Shown here one piece after another: positions 33,025-48,388 of a DNA stretch of 64,000 nucleotides; position 1 is the stretch's first letter, and each line of letters starts with the position of its first letter. Under the pieces are notes generated by a model. That model saw nothing but the letters and a program-made list of their open reading frames with translations, did not search any database and was not told the DNA's origin. Position numbers and translations under genes: made by a program. This DNA is from Allodiplogaster sudhausi (Eukaryota; Nematoda; Chromadorea; Rhabditida; Diplogasteridae): NCBI GenBank assembly GCA_945643635.1, contig CALZFC010000060.1, positions 2,042,001-2,106,000 of the forward strand. Direction: 5' to 3'.

Positions 33025-34665
33025 TTATGCCTTGTCGATGGCGAAGGGCACGGTGATGGTCTGCTTGCCGACCGGTCCCTGGCGAGCGCAGGTGGTCTTG
33101 GCGCTCTGAAAAAATTGATCGAATTATAAATTTGTTTTTTTTAATATTTTTAATCTAAAAATGATTCCTGATGAAAATGAATACAAAACCTTGTCCGCGT
33201 CGGTCGCCTCGTAGAAGACAATGACGATCTTGTCCTGATTCATTGTTTCCAGCACTCGGTCCACCTTCAATGAAGAAGAGGAATTAGGATGGCTCTATTG
33301 ACACATTGAAATGTAAAGTATAATTAATAGATAAAATTATTAATATAATTAAAAATGATTAGCCCACAGACCTTAATCTCGCCTCCAGCGCCCGGCTGGA
33401 TGAAGGAGAAGACCGGGTTGACCTGGTAGGCCGTGTTATTCGAGCACTTCACCTTCACTGCGACACGGCCCGGCGAATTGTTCGTGAGCTGCGAATGGTT
33501 TTTTTTTGTTGTGGAATTCATGAATATAAATTGTAACCATAAATGCATATGAATTTTGTGGAAATAGGTTTATTTATTTTTTTATTTATATTATCTATTT
33601 TTACCTTGACGATCCGCATTGCCTTCTCTTTGGGCCACTTGATCTCGGTGCGCTCGGCCACAAATGGCTTCTTCGCTGGCTTCTCAGCTGGCTTTGCGCC
33701 ATCGCCTTCCTTCTTCTCCTTGAAATTTTTTTGGGTTAAAATATTTCATTTTTATTTTAGCCAAATGTTATTTGTTGATGAAAATTTTTTAAAAAAAATT
33801 AATTTTACCGGGGTGGCAGCCATCTCCTTCTTGGACTTGGCTTCCCTCTTCGACTGGGCTCCTTCCTTCTTCGACTTGGCTCCCTCCTTCTTCGACTCCT
33901 TTTTCGACTTGGCTCCTTCCTTCTTCGACTCCTTCTTGGAGTTCGCTCCTTCCTTCTTCGACTCCTTCTTCGACTTGGCTCCTTCCTTTTTGGAGTTGGC
34001 CCCTTCCTTTTTGGAGTTGCCTCCTTCCTTCTTGGCGTCTCCATCCTCTCCTTTCTCCTTGTCCTTTTCTCCCTCCTTCTCCTTCATCGATGCCTTTTCC
34101 TTCTTGGAATGCTTGTTTTTCTCGCTTTTCTTGCTTCTGCCGGTTTTTCCGCTCTTTGCGCTCTTCTCCGCCAATTCTGAATAAAAAATGTATATTGATG
34201 ATATTATTTAAATCAATAATTTATAAACAGTTTTATACAAGTCATGTGACAGTTGAATTACCTACCCTCCTCAACGCCATCCGCTTCTTTCTTCTCTTCT
34301 TTATCCTTTCCATCCTCTTTCGCGTCTTCCTTCTTCTCTGCTTCCGTTCCCTCCTCTTTCTTCTCCTCCTCCTCTTTTTTCTCTTCCTCCTCTTTCTTCT
34401 CTCCCCCTTCTTTCTTATCTTCTCCTTCTTCCTTCTTCTCTTCTTTTCCTTCTTCCTTCTTCTCCTGTTTTGCCTCTTCCTTCTTCTCTTCTGTTGCCTT
34501 TTCCTTCTTCTCCTCCTTCACTTCGGCCGCTTTGGCAGCTGCGGGGGCGGCATTCGAAGGGGGCGGAGCCGGATTCTTGGGGGCCGGGGCCGGATTCTTG
34601 GGGGGCGGGGCCGGATTCTTGGAGGGCTGAACCCTCTTGGCGACGGACAGTTTCTTCTTCCTCTT
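33025..34665 (-). CDS. Lys/Glu-rich protein with C-terminal MSP domain, copy 2 (5' end not found)
   Basis: This is a paralogue of the gene at 28998-30938. Exons are 34665-34266, 34176-33809, 33718-33605, 33488-33372, 33264-33190 and 33105-33025, 384 codons plus stop, all in phase. The MSP domain is closely similar (EIKWPKEKAMRIVKLTNNSP, CSNNTAYQVNPVFSF, DKIVIVFYEATDA, TITVPFAI). The linker has three NPAP(P/A)PK repeats and a longer run of KKEGA(N/K)S units, but the 16-codon exon of copy 1 is absent. The copy-1 exon with the membrane segment and start ATG has no counterpart upstream, and the ATG at the head of copy-1 exon 30180-30002 is TTG here. The gene therefore either starts from an unseen distant exon, encodes a soluble form, or is decaying. 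Confidence 0.75.
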
Positions 34666-34904
34666 CTGAAATGATAATATTGTTGGAATATATTAATTCT
34701 TGCATTTACATCATTTTGATATTTTAATTTTTTTTGTTTTTGTTTTGTACCATCAAAAATTTCAGCATAAAATAGAACCTCATAATCGGCCCGAGTCATA
34801 TTGAATTTAGTTGAATGGAATTTTTGTTTAGATATCGTAGCGCTTTGCCATACATGAGGGGAGAGAGAAAAATTGGAGAGAATTGAGAAAAGAAGGTAGA
34901 GGGG

Positions 34905-35040
34905 TATTGGGGGTTTTCAGGCTTCAACCTGATTGCGCGCAGATTGTCTCGATTGGAGCTCCGGTCGACTTCAGCCGCTGATCGCAGTGGAAATGAGCGA
35001 GAAAAGGCGAAATCCAACACATCGACTTCATTTTGCACTG
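34905..35040 (-). promoter_or_regulatory. Conserved upstream block of MSP gene 2
   Basis: This is the counterpart of 31095-31240 and shares CACTGCGATCAGCGGC and GCGCGCAATCAGGTTGAAG. It lies upstream of the MSP exons of copy 2, although the intervening membrane exon is missing. Probably promoter or leader sequence. Confidence 0.5.
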
Positions 35041-35926
35041 ATTTTGAACTTCACAAATTCAAAAGGTTGTGAAACCTATTATGTTTAGTTCGAACAGAGG
35101 ACGATATTTCAGTTATTTGAGTAGAACATGCACATTTATGCGAAGTTATTTTCGATTATATCACGTTAAATGAACTTTTGACCTTTCCAGTTTTATACGC
35201 ACTAATTTTATCTCACGATCAGTGTTGAAATAGAGATGTATGTAAAAAATTTGGATATTTTTCCAAAAATATTCTTACCCTAAATCATATGTACACGGTA
35301 CTAATGCATGAAATACTTTAATATGCCATGCCCTACAATTAGCTCTAAAACATCGAAAGATTAGACAATACAAGGAAATGTAAAGAAAGGAAGGTATAAT
35401 ATTTCCTATATTCGGCTTAGACCCATATCATATCCCAATGTAAGGTAATGGAACGTATAATTGCTCGAAGAATCTTCACTTAGCTAGACGAGTACTCAAC
35501 CATTTCTTCTTTCCAATTTTGGACTCCGTTCTCGATAATCTGTTTCAACTGCCCTCCTCACAACACATAAAGGATAAGGCGAATAAATATTATTTGGTCT
35601 TCGATTACAAGAACAGAGAAAACTAAGCGGCAAAACTTCTCGGGACCATTGCTTAGATGCCGAGTACCATTCAGGTGACGCTGTCCATGATTTGCATGGG
35701 AATATTTTCGGGGACGAAGAGCTGGCACAAAAAGAAAGGAAAGGAGTGGAGAGCACTTCTTCCTATGCAGTTGGAGCTAAACTTAGCTTTGACATTTTCA
35801 TCTTTTTGTCATTGTTAAAAAATTATAGCTTATTTTGAAAAAAACAAAAAATTATTATTAAAGGTTCCTAGAATATTAAAGTAGCTAATTTTAATTATCG
35901 AATTAAATAGATCTCTTAAGAAGAGC
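35041..35926. other. Spacer upstream of secreted-protein gene A
   Basis: AT-rich sequence. A GC-richer patch with a short - strand open frame (35496-35756) has no splice or family support. No other feature was recognised. Confidence 0.45.
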
Positions 35927-36578
35927 ATGCATACTGTGTCCGCTTCGCTCGCGATTCTCGCGTTCGCATGCGCCGCCGCCGCCGGCTCAACCTTCCGCGA
36001 CCCCAAAGAAGTTTCCGAAGAACGGCCAGCCGAACCGGTAAGCAACATAGGTGCCCCAAAGGGTGAGAACGAGGGATATGAAAGAGCTCTCGTTATTCTT
36101 TCGTCGTGAATGGACCTGGTATGGCACAAAACCATGTCTATAAGTGGTTGGCCAACTTTAAGCGAATCTACTTACAACCATTACAGATCTACAACATCTG
36201 CCGTGTGGGCGGAGAGTGCTTTGTTGGGCTGACACTTCAGAGCGCAGAACAAGTTTGTCTCTTTGCTATATTCTGTCGTTCAAATTGAACATTTGCTAAA
36301 AAGAAAATAAATATTTAACAATAATAATAAAATACTTAATAAAGTGGTATTATCAGATTCTGAAGAGCTTCATGTACGAGGCCGCCCCCCAAGACACAGC
36401 CCGCTTCATCATCCACAAAAAGACGAAGGCCCAACAAGATCTCCCGGTGGGAGACGAACTTGCGGCTGCTCTGAAGCGGCTCTTCTTCGAGCAGTCCAAG
36501 CTGCAGGAGATTCAGAACGTGCTCAATCAGGAGTACTCCGCTTACCAGAGCGCTAACGAAGGCATTATTGAAGTGTAA
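35927..36578 (+). CDS. Small secreted protein A of a three-gene tandem family
   Basis: Three phase-0 exons (35927-36037, 36187-36252, 36357-36578) encode 132 residues. The signal peptide is HTVSASLAILAFACAAAAG. A middle exon carries two cysteines (ICRVGGECFVGLTLQSAEQ). The last exon reads ILKSFMYEAAPQDTARFIIH and then a probable helix or coiled coil (DELAAALKRLFFEQSKLQEI). The order of a Cys-containing exon ending SAxQ or similar, a block ending in HK, then a heptad-like helix, is shared with the genes at 37664 and 40235, and the boundary between the last two exons is in the same phase in all three. The family is not recognised. A poly(A) signal AATAAA lies about 45 bp after the stop. Confidence 0.85.
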
Positions 36579-37000
36579 AATTGTACTGCCAACAGTCTTG
36601 TCGTGAACCCTCCTTGTAAACAATAAAATAAGAGTTTACGTTTCGTTGTCATTCCACAAACTTCCTCCTTTTTTTCCGAGGGAAAAGTACTTCCGACATA
36701 TGTATGTACATATGTACCTTAATCGAGATACTGACGGCTTCAACTTCCACTTCCTTTCGAATATTTTTTATGGGAATTGTTTCGAATGGAGATTAGGGGT
36801 AAGACTCAAGCAGACATAGTTCTCGTATCCGAAAGAATTCGAGGGTTTGACACCATACTGTATGAAAACGGTTCAACTACAAGAATGCTAACCCTGACTG
36901 CTAATCAATTTTATAATGTATTTTTGCTCATTCTAACCACATGCGTAGAAATAAAGCTAGAAATAGGAAGTTTGTCAGCGAGAGAGAGAAGAGACAGAAA

Positions 37001-37031
<31 letters not shown>

Positions 37032-37652
37032 CGAGACAGAGAGGCGGAGAGTCACCTTGAATAAAAAAAAATTATATGTAGCTTATTCTTCAAAAATTAA
37101 ACTGTGACAAAGCATTGTCCGCGTTCTACATTCGGTTTTTAGCCGAAACGCCGATTCTTTTCTTCTTTTAATTCTAACGCTGTTCATCGCCGGGAACTTT
37201 CTAGTTTCCGATAGATGAAGTGGGAGATGAAGAGAATGAGAATGGGACGGAGAGAGAGAGAAAGAGAGAAATCGGCAATAAAAATGAAATCTGTCTCCTC
37301 GATTTGTTGGCCAACTGTCACAGATAATGATTGGATATTGCCTGCGTGTTCAGTTTATGTCTTTGTGTGCCAGCATGACATGTCTGGGAAAGGACTGTCT
37401 GAGAAGCCACCAGAAGGGCAGAAAAGGCGGCAAACAGAGCCGTTTTGACAGGCTTCTCTGCTCACCTCAAAACCTCCTCTTTTTCTTTTATTTACATATT
37501 GAACAAATAGAAATTTCAAATTCATTAAAAAAAATTTCAATGTTACAACGAAAAGTGAATAAAACGTCTTAAAAATCAAAAATTACTAAATATAAATTGT
37601 TTAAGTAATTCTTCTGAAATATAAGTATATCTTAAAACAAATAGACAATAAA

Positions 37653-37663
37653 ATGTTTTCAGA
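37653..37663 (+). promoter_or_regulatory. Probable trans-splice acceptor of gene B
   Basis: ATGTTTTCAG|A lies directly before the ATG at 37664. A perfect nematode-type 3' splice site one base upstream of a start codon, with no upstream exon, is what a spliced-leader site looks like. Confidence 0.6.
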
Positions 37664-38749
37664 ATGAAGCGAATCGTCAAACTGCTGTTTCTTATAGCCT
37701 CCCTTGTGACCGTCGGTCTCAGGTCTCTCGGAGCTAGCAATCAATCATTTAATCAATACTTATTTTTCCAACAAGTGAAGCATAACAGTAAATAAGTCAA
37801 AAATTAATGACATTGACCGACCGTCAATAGTTTAGAATGATGAAATCTCACTTTAATGCTAAGCCGTCGTTACCCGGATCATGAAGGGATCGGCGACTTT
37901 CCTCCCGCGCACGGCGGAGAACTACCACACCACCGCTCCGCAGTTCCTGAAGATATACAAATCGAGCTGCCCCCAGATTTCGAGGTAGAGGTTCCAGAGG
38001 TAAAATATGTTTCTTTTTGCGTGTTTAGAATCTTGGAATGTTGCGTAATATTATATCGATATCTTATTAACTAAGAAATTAATGAAGTTCATCGATCATT
38101 AAAAAAATATATCATACTATTACATATCTCACACATTAAGAGCTACTCGCCGACACCTCTGCCCGATTTTGACGTCCTTGAATGGTTCAATGATTTGTTC
38201 GACGACGACGAAGTACTTTTTTTAAAGTTTCATAAATGTGTTCCAACGTGGCTTATTCCGGACAATGAGAATATGCATTAAAGCATTTTATTTTTTTAGG
38301 AAATTGAAAATATGAAAAATGTGTAGAAAGTAATTCTGAAGCGTGGAATGAAAAGCTTATTACTAATTATGAGGGCAACCTGTTTACGTGCCATATTGAA
38401 CATTCATACAGAGACCGTCGCGAGAGCCGCCAACAGTGAAGGTGCCACCGCCAATTTCGGCGCCCGATGACGTGCCGCCGCCGCCGCCGATGCCAGAAGT
38501 GCTTCCACCAAGGGCGCCGGCGCCTTCGTCGGACGAAGTAGACGTGTGCTTCGATGAATCAGCAGATAACGAGGAGTGCGTAATCACCGAAGGCATCCTC
38601 TCGGCGAGCCAAGTTAGCGAAGAAATTGACTCACAAAAGTAGACTGACTATTGACGGACATATTTTTGATAGACTATTATAAGATGTACAATAATAGCTA
38701 TACGTTATAAGGAAACAAACTTGAATACAATGAATGAAGTTTGAATCAA

Positions 38750-38785
<36 letters not shown>

Positions 38786-39149
38786 AGAAAAATTTAGAAG
38801 TCCTGTGACTTCTAAATTTTCCTGTGCAGCATTTTCCTGTGAATGGCAGAGCCTGATTCGAGAAGTGGGAGTGGCATATGCATTTTTCCTTCTTCTTAAT
38901 TTCCAGCACATTTCTGCGTATCTACGAGACCATCTCGCCGTCGGTGAAAGCGGCAGCATTTCAATCAATGTACTACACAAGCCACCACCGACCGACGATC
39001 TCCTGCTACAGATCGAGAACCTCGAAAGGCAACTCAGAAATGCCACGGAACTTGCGGAAAAGTACAAAGCGTTTGCACTGTACGTCAAGGGCGCCTCGAA
39101 GGAGCTGCCCAAAGAGGCGCGATTCCGCATATTTGGAAAACACCTTTGA
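37664..39149 (+). CDS. Secreted protein B of the tandem family
   Basis: Five exons (37664-37722, 37864-37999, 38141-38212, 38412-38612, 38907-39149) encode 236 residues. The signal peptide is MKRIVKLLFLIASLVTVGL. The middle is acidic and Pro-rich (IQIELPPDFEVEVPE, APDDVPPPPPMPEVLPP), followed by a two-Cys segment (CFDESADNEECVITEG). The last exon reads HISAYLRDHLAVGESGSISI, then HK and a heptad region (LLLQIENLERQLRNATELAE). Compared with gene A it adds two Pro/acidic exons. Exon 1 is 59 bp, the same length and phase as exon 1 of gene C. A 34-base poly(A) run sits in the last intron. The function is unknown; secretion and a coiled-coil end suggest an extracellular oligomer. Confidence 0.83.
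38753..38784 (+). repeat. Poly(A) run in gene B intron
   Basis: More than 30 consecutive A residues lie in intron 4 of gene B. It may be the tail of an old retroposed sequence or simple slippage. No identifiable body precedes it. Confidence 0.6.
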
Positions 39150-39309
39150 ATCGGGAGCTTCCATTCATACATAATTCATGTGACAAATAAACATGTTCAA
39201 ACAAATGTTCTTCTAACAGGTAGTGTTGCATTGAGATATCATACAAGTTTTCTGAATACAGATATTTTATATTGTGTGCACACTGTGAATTACATACATA
39301 GACGAAAGA

Positions 39310-39545
39310 AGTGAGAGAATTCCGAGCAAGACAGTGAATAAGAGAAATAAAGAAAGAGAGAATGAGAGAAGTAGAGAAAGAGAGAGAATGAGAGAAGTAG
39401 AGAAAGAGAGAGAATGAGAGAAGTAGAGAAAGAGAGAATGAGAAATATGGAGAAAGAGAGAATGAGAGAAGTAGAGAAAGAGAGAATGAGAGAAGTAGAG
39501 AAAGAGAGAATGAGAAAAGTAGAGAAAGAGAGAATGATAGAAGTC
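39310..39545. repeat. GAGAATGAGAGAAGTAGAGAAA minisatellite
   Basis: About ten tandem copies of a 22-24-bp purine unit lie between genes B and C. The open frames crossing it are artefacts of the purine/pyrimidine bias. Confidence 0.85.
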
Positions 39546-40155
39546 GAGAAGGCGAATCATATGAGAACATTTGACCATGAGAGAAAGTTTACGGTTTAAG
39601 CGTTGGAACGTTTTTTCCTAGTGTCACCTCTCCATTCGAATGTTTGCGACTTCATTCTCAAACCTGTCATGGCTTCCACATTTCCATTTGCAAAAGCAAA
39701 AGATATAAAAGAGAAAGAGAGAGCGAAAGAGAGATAGCGAGAGAGATAGACAGACAAAAGAGAGATAGACTGTAAACTATTGAGAGGTTGAAGAGAGGGC
39801 GAAAGAGAGATAGCGAGAGAGATAAGCAGACAAAGAGAGGGAGACTGTAAAATATTGAGAGGTTGATTCATGCAACATTGCTGAATCTTCAACTTCAAGC
39901 ATGCGGAATTCGCTGAGAAATGATCTCAAAAAGACAAATATTTTCTTCCTATAATGTCATTGTTTTATGAATGTTCAGTGATTCTCATGGGAAGAAAACT
40001 ATGCCTAGCGTCGATTCGGCCAAGCTGAAAAGCCGTTGGAACAAGCCAGTCGCAGCACAGTCGTTGGGGAGAAGTGTTTTGTCAGCTTCATTTTTATGTT
40101 TGTTTAAAATATAAAATTTTTTTTGTGCATTCAAAAAGGAGAAAAATTATTTAAC

Positions 40156-40160
<5 letters not shown>

Positions 40161-40197
<37 letters not shown>

Positions 40198-40199
40198 TA
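40161..40199. repeat. (TA)n microsatellite
   Basis: About 38 bp of alternating AT lie 35 bp upstream of the start codon of gene C, next to its trans-splice-like acceptor. Confidence 0.9.
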
Positions 40200-40221
40200 T
40201 CTTCATGGATGCCTTAATTGT

Positions 40222-40234
40222 GTATTTCTCTAGC
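40222..40234 (+). promoter_or_regulatory. Probable trans-splice acceptor of gene C
   Basis: TGTATTTCTCTAG|C is followed directly by the ATG at 40235. It mirrors the arrangement in front of gene B. Confidence 0.6.
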
Positions 40235-41360
40235 ATGCAGCGTCTCGGCCTTCTCCTTCTTCTGCTCTCTACGACCCTTCAAACCGTCGCGAGGTACTGT
40301 AATTGATCAATAGTCACGTAGATATTTTGCATTATATTTTAATAACTACTATGTCGATCATCATGTCGATTCAGAACGCCTCCATACTACCCGGAAGGAG
40401 GCGGTCCGACTGATCGGGATCGCTACGGCCTCCTACGACGTCCTGAAACCAGGCTCTCCAACGCAAGAGGCGGCCTTCTCCGATCGTCAGACGGCGGCGC
40501 GGACTTGGGAGAAGAATTCGAACTCAACGATAATGGCGATGATTATATGAATGAAGAAGCTCATATTCTTGGTTTAGAAGATACAGTAGTTAGTGCAGCT
40601 GCTCAAGAGAGGAGCCTTATTATTAGAAAGAAAAAAATTAAACTTCCGCCCCCTGAAATGTCATAAGATTGTATAGTAATTAATTAAAGAATATATTTTT
40701 AAAGCCATGCGAAATAGAGAATGTAATTATTATCTTCTTTTTTTAACGGAAGTTCTCTGTAAAGCAGTGATCAGATCGCGAAAGCCATGTATTATATGCT
40801 CTCAGGAACTGGAAGATGGCCCTGATGACGTCAAAGCGTGCGTCAATGGAGACTGCCAGCAGACGGAGACGATTTCGCAAGCAATCGAGGCAGGTGCAGA
40901 ATTTATAGGCAATATTTGAGTCAACGGACCGTTGTGTTTTTTAAGGAATATTTCTCGACTTTAGATAGGAATACAGCTAAAAAAAAGATTCTTCGCTCAT
41001 GGTCTAAAAAAGTAATTTACTGAAACTTGGAGGGGAAACAGAAAAAAAAAAATTTTTAAAATATAAAAAAATATATAAAAGCTTTGATTATAGGCACTCT
41101 CAACGTACATCCACGACGAACTCAAAGATGGCGAGAGTGCGACGCTCGAATTCGTCGTTCACAAACACGCCGTGGAAAGCGAACAGATTGCGCGGCTCCA
41201 AGAGGAGCTGGCCGCCGCGAATGAGAAACTCCTCGCGAACCAAGACACCAACCGGCTGCTGAAGCAGGAACTCGAGAGCACGAGGGAGAAGATGAGAGAG
41301 TATCTCAGCCAGCTTCTTCATCTTAAGAAAGACCTCGAAAACGTGAACGACGAGGCGTAA
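40235..41360 (+). CDS. Secreted protein C of the tandem family
   Basis: Four exons (40235-40293, 40375-40592, 40765-40889, 41094-41360) encode 222 residues. The signal peptide is MQRLGLLLLLLSTTLQTVA. An acidic second exon follows (EEFELNDNGDDYMNEEAHIL), then a four-Cys exon (PCIICSQELEDG...KACVNGDCQQTE). The last exon reads LSTYIHDELKDGESATLEFV, then HK and a long predicted coiled coil (ARLQEELAAANEKLLANQ, LKQELESTREKMREYLSQLL). The DGESAT...VVHK block matches GESGSI...VLHK of gene B. Exon 3 must end at 40889 to match its relatives in phase 0, which requires a GC donor (GAG|GCAGGT); the nearby GT donor would break the frame. An AATAAA lies about 50 bp after the stop. Confidence 0.8.
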
Positions 41361-41660
41361 CGACGCTAATAATACAAATTCACCTGAAATCGATGACGAA
41401 TCGACGAGGAAAATAAATCATGTGTTCATTGTCGAAATGATAAGCTGTTGTTATTCCAGGAGGAAAATGTTGACAAGAACGAAACAAATTCACAAATGTG
41501 TAATCAGTCTGCATGTAAAATGATTGGAAATATGGCAGATTGTTTGAGGTGTTGTTTTCATGAATTTCGAGTGACTATCATGGGAAGAAGCATGGTAGAA
41601 TGGAGAGTACAGTGAAGTCTTTCCAGCAAAAGCATTCTCCTCAAAGAGACATTGAAAAGC

Positions 41661-41917
41661 ATATAAGACAGTGTGAATTAAAAAATTTGATTTTTTTCAG
41701 CAATTTTCAAATAAGCTGTTATTTTTGGCACGGAATTAGAATATTCCACTTCTTGCCATTTTTGACGATTGTTCAAATTGTCAAAACGCTGATCTGGCAA
41801 TTTTTACGATCGTCAATAATGTCAAACAGTGGAATATTCTAAATCCGTGCCAAAAATAACAGCTTATTCGAAAATTGCAGAAAAAAACCAAATTTTTTAA
41901 TTCACACTGTCTTATAT
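41661..41917. mobile_element. 257-bp foldback MITE
   Basis: The termini ATATAAGACAGTGTGAATT and AATTCACACTGTCTTATAT are perfect inverted repeats. The arms continue inverted for about 100 bp each (AAATAAGCTGTTATTTTTGG against CCAAAAATAACAGCTTATT). TAGAATATTCCA occurs in each arm. There is no coding capacity. It lies between gene C and the carboxylesterase gene. Confidence 0.88.
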
Positions 41918-42319
41918 GTATATAGTATTGTAATATGTATATAGTATTGTAAAAGTCATTCAGGAGAGCACTGATAAGATGGCATAGATATTTTTTTTTT
42001 CGAAGTATCTCAAGAACAAGCTCGCTGACATGCCATTCAAGGAAATACAAAAAAAACAGCTAATTAGACTAAAGTATTAACTGATATCGCGTAAAATAGA
42101 TTACTCTTTCTTTCCATTTCTCAGAGACGACTTAATAAACGACGGCCCCTCTTTATCCAGAAATATTTGCCTGCTCGTCATACTTTCAGTTTTCACCAAC
42201 CGAAGCGCTCCATCATTGCAAAAACAAGCATGCAATAATATATATTAGTATTAGCTGAATGACAATAATTTTCTTTTACTTTGAAAAATAAGTATTCGTA
42301 GTAAGTATGTGTCGATGTT

Positions 42320-46904
<4,585 letters not shown>

Positions 46905-48343
46905 CCGCTGCTTTCTTGGAATGGAAGGGGATGAGAGTTTATTAACAGGCGAGAGGATTATATGTATTTTACCAATGAATAGTAAACGATATAAAGTATA
47001 ATTGAATAAAAAAGAAATGTCGAGGAAAGAAATGAGGGAAGACTGAAATAAAGAAAAGTGTTTATCACTTTCGCCTAGGATGTGTTGAGAACATCAATCT
47101 AGAATGAGACAGAGAGAGAGAGAGGGAGAGAGAGAGAGGGAGAAAGAGAGAAAGAGGGAGAGGGGGGGGGGAGAACGAGCGTTAGAGAGAACAAGAAAGT
47201 GATAGGGAGCGAACGGCAGCTGATTGAATCAATCCCTGGCTGCTTGGCTGCTCGCCAGGCGGGTCGTGTGTTTACCTGATGAGAGGAATGTTATCTGGAA
47301 GGCACGGAACAGTGCCGAGTTTGCTATCAGAAAGGACATTGGCTGATGCGTTGGGTTCCCCCAATCTTTAGCAACTTCTCGTATCAACTCATTTATGCTT
47401 CCAGACTGCCTTCCTTGACTGCCTTTCTTTCATCAGCTGAGAGCAAATGCAAAGAGGAAGCAATATAATTGCCAAAATTTGACACAGAAGAAAAGCTGAT
47501 TCAGTTGTGTCTAAAGCTGCAAATAAAGCTCACATTCTTCTGATTTATGTGTATGTCCATATATGTACGTATCAACATTCTGAGCAATTACACTTCACAT
47601 TCAAAAGCTCCAAACAATTATGTATTTGTTTTTATTTATTTATTCAATCACAATATTCAACGATGTCGTAAGTATAGTGAAAAATTCAATCACTGGTTTT
47701 AATTCTTATTAGATCTTTTTTATGCTTGCTCGTTTCACATTTCCAGGTTGCAATACGTCACTTTTTTTTTTCCAAAAACCAAATATGAAAACGGTGTATT
47801 TTTGAGGAATGAAGAATGAATAATCAAATTGCTGCTAAATAATGTTGATTTTGATGTCGTCCTTGCCTAATCTATGTGCACTGTTACGAGAAAGTTAATC
47901 TCTGTCATAAATCATTGTTAGTAATGAAAAATATCTCGCTTAAAAAATAATATTAAAAATAAAAATAACATCAAGGAACTTCTATAGTTGGCTCATACAA
48001 CTACGGCAGATACTCAACTCTATTAGGCAATCCTCCTATATATAAATGATCAATTTCAATCTCTTCATTTATATTTCAGTAATTCCTTTGTACTTCACAT
48101 ACATACGACAATTTGGGACTTAAAGCATGATAATTAATGAGAAAGAATTCGATGGAGAAAAGAGAGATTGAAATATTTACTTTTTTTTTCTTATTTATAT
48201 CTATGAGCGAGTATCATAGCCCTCTCAGCAGCATTCCTTTCGTCTTTCTTTTTTTGTCTTTTCGTCATAACCTACATGAACAAGACAATCAGCTGCAGAG
48301 GAGTGTTCATGTGACAGTCAAGTGTCCAATTCGTCATTATCCT

Positions 48344-48388
<45 letters not shown>

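Noticed and set aside
35496..35756. 86-codon - strand frame with GC-richer composition
   Set aside because: No recognisable family, no splice-consistent neighbours, and flanking sequence typical of spacer.
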